In this document: positions 6,429 to 8,478 of the stretch, piece after piece | Layout: every line of letters begins with the position of its first letter | Numbering within the stretch: position 1 is the stretch's first letter | From: an uncultured Ruminococcus sp. | Lineage (GTDB): Bacteria > Bacillota > Clostridia > Oscillospirales > Acutalibacteraceae | Length of the DNA stretch: 8,478 nt | Assembly (NCBI GenBank): GCA_902773155.1 | Contig: CACYDK010000173.1 | Location: 1 to 8,478, forward strand | Direction: 5' to 3' | Program-made: the position numbers and the translations under genes | Notes under the pieces: generated by a model | What the model was told of the DNA's origin: nothing | The model's input: only the letters and a program-made list of their open reading frames with translations | Database searches by the model: none

Positions 6429-6494
6429 ATGCTCTTCGGCCTTATCGCGGGATATATTTTCGGCTTCTTCCTGATGAGCCTGTTTTCAATTTAA
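6429..6494 (+). CDS. 21-aa glycine-zipper transmembrane micropeptide
   Basis: A short frame from ATG 6429 to TAA 6494, too small for usual gene callers. The peptide begins MLFGLIAGYIFGFF and stays hydrophobic to its end, with no charged residue, so it is one predicted membrane-spanning helix. G4, G8 and G12 form a GxxxGxxxG zipper suited to tight helix packing or oligomerisation. The ribosome binding site GGGGTGAT is strong. The gene lies 49 bases after tetR and directly before a strong terminator, so it is the last cistron of the marR-tetR unit. It loosely recalls short membrane proteins such as DUF3789 of gut Clostridia, but I cannot confirm membership. It could be a small regulatory membrane protein or a type I toxin-like peptide. 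Confidence 0.6.
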   Translation: MLFGLIAGYIFGFFLMSLFSI

Positions 6495-6525
6495 CGGCTC
6501 GTCATAAAATTTTTCCTTTCTTTTT

Positions 6526-6565
6526 GGAACCCGGCTCAATGTTGAGCCGGGTTTTCCGTTTTGGT
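6526..6565 (+). terminator. Intrinsic terminator after the marR-tetR-micropeptide unit
   Basis: Perfect 12-bp stem AACCCGGCTCAA/TTGAGCCGGGTT at 6528-6539 and 6542-6553, followed by TTCCGTTTTGG. The upstream side is pyrimidine-rich. It ends the regulator unit just before the next promoter. Confidence 0.85.
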
Positions 6566-6569
6566 CTTG

Positions 6570-6598
6570 TTGACAAATCCTCACAATTATGATGTAAT
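6570..6598 (+). promoter_or_regulatory. Strong extended -10 promoter of the nuclease-phosphatase operon
   Basis: Consensus TTGACA at 6570-6575, a 17-base spacer, then TGTAAT at 6593-6598 with an extended TGa at 6590-6592. It lies just after a terminator and 51 bases before the nuclease start codon. Confidence 0.82.
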
Positions 6599-6611
6599 AT
6601 AAAGCGGAGTA

Positions 6612-6636
6612 TTCCGGCGCAATCAGGCGGCCGGAA
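6612..6636 (+). promoter_or_regulatory. 5' UTR stem-loop upstream of the nuclease start
   Basis: TTCCGGC (6612-6618) pairs perfectly with GCCGGAA (6630-6636) around an 11-base loop, ending 3 bases before the GGAGG of the nuclease. It may stabilise the mRNA or tune access to the ribosome site. No riboswitch class is recognised. Confidence 0.45.
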
Positions 6637-6649
6637 CACGGAGGTAATT

Positions 6650-7525
6650 ATGAAAAAGCTTACAGCCTTATTGCTGGTACTGCTGTGCGCGGCCTTCGCA
6701 GGCTGCTATTATCCCGAGGCATCGCCGGTCGAGTCCGGAGAGCTCCCGGTTTACAGCGGAAAGCCCTACGCGGTGGTGGATAACAATATTCCCGAATTTA
6801 CCGAAAAGGAAAAACAGAGCACAAAGCCGTTCGAAAAATACTCGCGCCTGGACAGCCTCGGCCGTTGCGGAGAGGCCTTCGCAAACGTCTGCGGGGATAC
6901 TATGCCGACTGAAAAGCGCACCTCTATAAGCGAGATCAAGCCGACCGGATGGGTTCAAAAGGAGTACGCGTTCATTAAGGACGGCCATATCTACAACCGC
7001 TGTCACCTTATAGCTCATATGCTGACCGGCGAAAACGCGAACAAACGCAATCTGATCACGGGTACCCGATATATGAATGTTCAGGGAATGCTCCCGTTCG
7101 AAGCCAAGGTTTTCGACTATGTAAAGGCAACCGGAAATCACGTGCTCTACCGCGTGACCCCTGTGTTTGAGGATGAAAACCTGCTCGCCAGCGGGGTCGA
7201 GATGGAGGCCTGGTCGGTCGAGGACGGCGGAGCCGGGGTGTGCTTCGATGTGTACTGCTTCAACGTTCAGCCCGGGGTCAGCATAACCTACGCAAACGGA
7301 AAAAACCGCTCTGACGGCACCGTTAAGATAACCGGCAAGTCAAAAACCACGGCTAATAAGAACTCGAACAAAAAGTATATTCTCAATACAAATACGATGA
7401 AATTCCACCGGAGCGATTGTCCGGGCGTGGATTCTATCAGCTCCGATAATAAAAAGACCTTCAAGGGAAAGCGCTCGGAGCTTATCAAAAAGGGCTACTC
7501 GCCATGTAAAACCTGTAATCCCTGA
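6650..7525 (+). CDS. Lipoprotein DNA/RNA non-specific endonuclease (EndA-like) with zinc-type tail
   Basis: Predicted extracytoplasmic, membrane-anchored beta-beta-alpha-metal nuclease of 291 aa. Seen: lipoprotein signal peptide with Cys19 in FAGC; a linker; nuclease domain about 60-215 with IYNRCHLIAH, where H119 matches the general base of the DRGH motif of pneumococcal EndA (H160), then N134 and N143 spaced like EndA N182 and N191; and a conserved block ATGNHVLYRVTPVF. C118 replaces the Gly of DRGH, as in other Firmicute members I recall. A Lys/Asn-rich linker leads to a C-terminal tail with H253-x3-C257 and C286-x2-C289, probably a zinc-binding Ada-like module. ATG 6650 follows GGAGG with 5 bases between. 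Likely roles are extracellular nucleic-acid digestion, nutrient scavenging or DNA processing at the cell surface. No competence gene is nearby, so a DNA-uptake role is open. Confidence 0.9.
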   Translation: MKKLTALLLVLLCAAFAGCYYPEASPVESGELPVYSGKPYAVVDNNIPEFTEKEKQSTKPFEKYSRLDSLGRCGEAFANVCGDTMPTEKRTSISEIKPTGWVQKEYAFIKDGHIYNRCHLIAHMLTGENANKRNLITGTRYMNVQGMLPFEAKVFDYVKATGNHVLYRVTPVFEDENLLASGVEMEAWSVEDGGAGVCFDVYCFNVQPGVSITYANGKNRSDGTVKITGKSKTTANKNSNKKYILNTNTMKFHRSDCPGVDSISSDNKKTFKGKRSELIKKGYSPCKTCNP

Positions 7526-7537
7526 TTTGGAGGAAGT

Positions 7538-8296
7538 ATGAGATACTACAAAAGACTACCGCTTAGCGGAATGAGCAACTGCCGCGACCTCGGCGGATAT
7601 CCGAGCAAATTCGGCCGCGTGACGAGCTTCGGAGTTTTCCTCAGAAGCGAGGCTCCGGTAAAGCTACCCACCGGGGACATTGAATTCCTAAAAGCCTACG
7701 GGGTAAAGAAATCTCTCGATTTCAGGGGAGAGGAGAGCATAAATGATTTCCCGAGCAGCCTCGATACAGAGGGTATCGAATATATAATAATGCCTATGTT
7801 CGGCCGTGCGGACGCGCTCGGCTTCGAAAAAAACGGCAAAGATCCCTCCGAGGGCTTTTCCGGCTGGGGAAAAAGCTACATCCAGTGGATCGAGACCTAC
7901 AAGGGCTGGATCAGGGACGTTTTCAGGGAGCTGTCGGAGTGCGACGGTATCGTGCAGTATAACTGCAACGCCGGCAAGGACAGAACCGGAATAATAAGCG
8001 CGCTTTTGCTTTCTCTCTGCGGAGTTGAGCTATCTGACGTCGCCTTCGATTACTGCGTCAGCCGAGCGATGCTTAAGCCGCGATTCAATGTGCTGGCCGA
8101 CCAGTGGGGCGATTACCTTAAGGATAAAAGCGGCAGACTGATTTCGAACCATCCATTTCTTTATACCCCCAGAGACGCTATGTACACCCTGTTCAGTTAC
8201 ATAAACAGAACCTATAAAAACACCGAAAACTATTTGTTGTCCTGCGGTATAACAGACCTCGAGCTATACCGTATCAGGAGCAGGCTTTTAGGCTGA
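7538..8296 (+). CDS. Tyrosine-protein phosphatase of the Y_phosphatase3/PtpB-like family
   Basis: 252-aa cysteine phosphatase with no signal peptide, so cytoplasmic. Seen: N-terminal NCRDLGGY at 14-21 and FLRSEAP, the usual opening of this family; LDFRGEES in the first half; and the catalytic P-loop C143-N-A-G-K-D-R149-T-G, which fits CxxxxxR with the KDRTG of this branch. The residue before Cys143 is Asn rather than His, which I believe is common in Firmicute members. Substrate may be phosphotyrosine proteins, or phosphoinositide-like molecules as in related bacterial enzymes; the sequence does not decide. ATG 7538 follows GGAGG, 12 bases after the nuclease stop, so both genes share a transcript. 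A functional link to the secreted nuclease is not obvious. Confidence 0.9.
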   Translation: MRYYKRLPLSGMSNCRDLGGYPSKFGRVTSFGVFLRSEAPVKLPTGDIEFLKAYGVKKSLDFRGEESINDFPSSLDTEGIEYIIMPMFGRADALGFEKNGKDPSEGFSGWGKSYIQWIETYKGWIRDVFRELSECDGIVQYNCNAGKDRTGIISALLLSLCGVELSDVAFDYCVSRAMLKPRFNVLADQWGDYLKDKSGRLISNHPFLYTPRDAMYTLFSYINRTYKNTENYLLSCGITDLELYRIRSRLLG

Positions 8297-8357
8297 AAAG
8301 ATTTTGATAATTTTATATTTTGGCGGATAGAGATATTCACTCCGCAGTTTTACAAAG
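8297..8357. other. Gap after the phosphatase gene, with a weak stem
   Basis: Short AT-rich gap. GCGGA (8323-8327) can pair with TCCGC (8341-8345) and is followed by AGTTTT, a weak candidate for terminating the phosphatase transcript before the stronger hairpin. Nothing else is seen. Confidence 0.3.
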
Positions 8358-8394
8358 AAAAAACACAAGCACCCGAATGAGTGCTTGTGTTTTT
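8358..8394. terminator. Bidirectional intrinsic terminator between converging phosphatase and tRNA-Ser
   Basis: AAAAACACAAGCAC (8359-8372) pairs over 14 bp with GTGCTTGTGTTTTT (8381-8394) around an 8-base loop. Read on the minus strand, the stem CACAAGCAC/GTGCTTGTG is followed by TTTTTT directly after the tRNA CCA end. Read on the plus strand, it is followed by TTTTT and can stop the phosphatase operon. Confidence 0.85.
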
Positions 8395-8478
8395 GGCGGA
8401 GGACAAGGGATTTGAACCCTCGCGCCGGTTACCCGACCTACTCCCTTAGCAGGGGAGCCTCTTCACCACTTGAGTAAT
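8394..8478 (-). tRNA. tRNA-Ser (anticodon GCU), 5' end cut by the window edge
   Basis: On the minus strand the anticodon arm reads CTCCC-CTGCTAA-GGGAG, giving anticodon GCT for AGC/AGT serine codons. A long variable arm (TAGGTCGGGTAACCGGC region), the T loop GGTTCAAATCC and an encoded CCA (TGG at 8394-8396 on the plus strand) confirm a class II tRNA-Ser. The 3' acceptor strand GTCCTCC calls for a 5' strand GGAGGAT; only its last bases are in the window, so about five bases lie beyond the right edge. It converges on the phosphatase gene. Confidence 0.93.

Noticed and set aside
7961..7990. Asn in place of His before the catalytic Cys of the phosphatase
   Set aside because: At first it looked like a damaged active site, but the NC-xxGKDRTG form is, as I recall, common in Firmicute members and Cys143 and Arg149 are intact.

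Overview
The window looks like chromosome from a gut-type anaerobic Firmicute in the Clostridia, plausibly an Oscillospiraceae/Ruminococcaceae relative. The AlaRS carries the Cys-rich insert style of Clostridia, G+C is close to half, ribosome binding sites are strong, intrinsic terminators are simple, and the lipoprotein nuclease is of a type common in that group. The taxonomic call is an inference from protein flavour. I see no phage, IS or CRISPR sequence.

Left part (1-5032, + strand): the 3' five-sixths of alaS, a 120-base gap with an imperfect hairpin and a perfect 14-base palindrome, then a tight two-gene unit closed by a strong intrinsic terminator. The first gene of the unit encodes a PP-loop ATPase that I recognise as MurL, the UDP-MurNAc-L-Ala-L-Glu epimerase. 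The second encodes a MurD-family ligase whose glutamate-contact residues differ from classical MurD, as expected for MurD2, the L-Glu-adding ligase. Together they would build UDP-MurNAc-L-Ala-D-Glu by adding L-glutamate and then epimerising it on the nucleotide, without needing free D-glutamate from MurI. This is the most notable system here. The pathway is described in Xanthomonas; its presence in a Clostridia-like genome is the point of interest.

Middle part (5033-6565, + strand): an AT-rich intergenic stretch, then a clear promoter with a 24-base near-perfect inverted repeat overlapping its -10 box (a likely autorepression operator). The promoter drives marR, tetR and a 21-residue glycine-zipper transmembrane peptide, ending at an intrinsic terminator. 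No transporter or enzyme lies in this unit, so the micropeptide is its only non-regulator product.

Right part (6570-8478): a strong extended -10 promoter drives a secreted lipoprotein DNA/RNA non-specific endonuclease with a C-terminal Cys/His zinc-type tail, followed 12 bases later by a cytoplasmic-type tyrosine phosphatase. A bidirectional hairpin then separates this operon from a converging tRNA-Ser(GCU) gene on the minus strand, which runs off the right edge.

Four genes use the translation signal GGTGA(T/A), which matches the 16S tail in an upstream register. At murL and tetR it contains an in-frame GTG that can mislead start calling.
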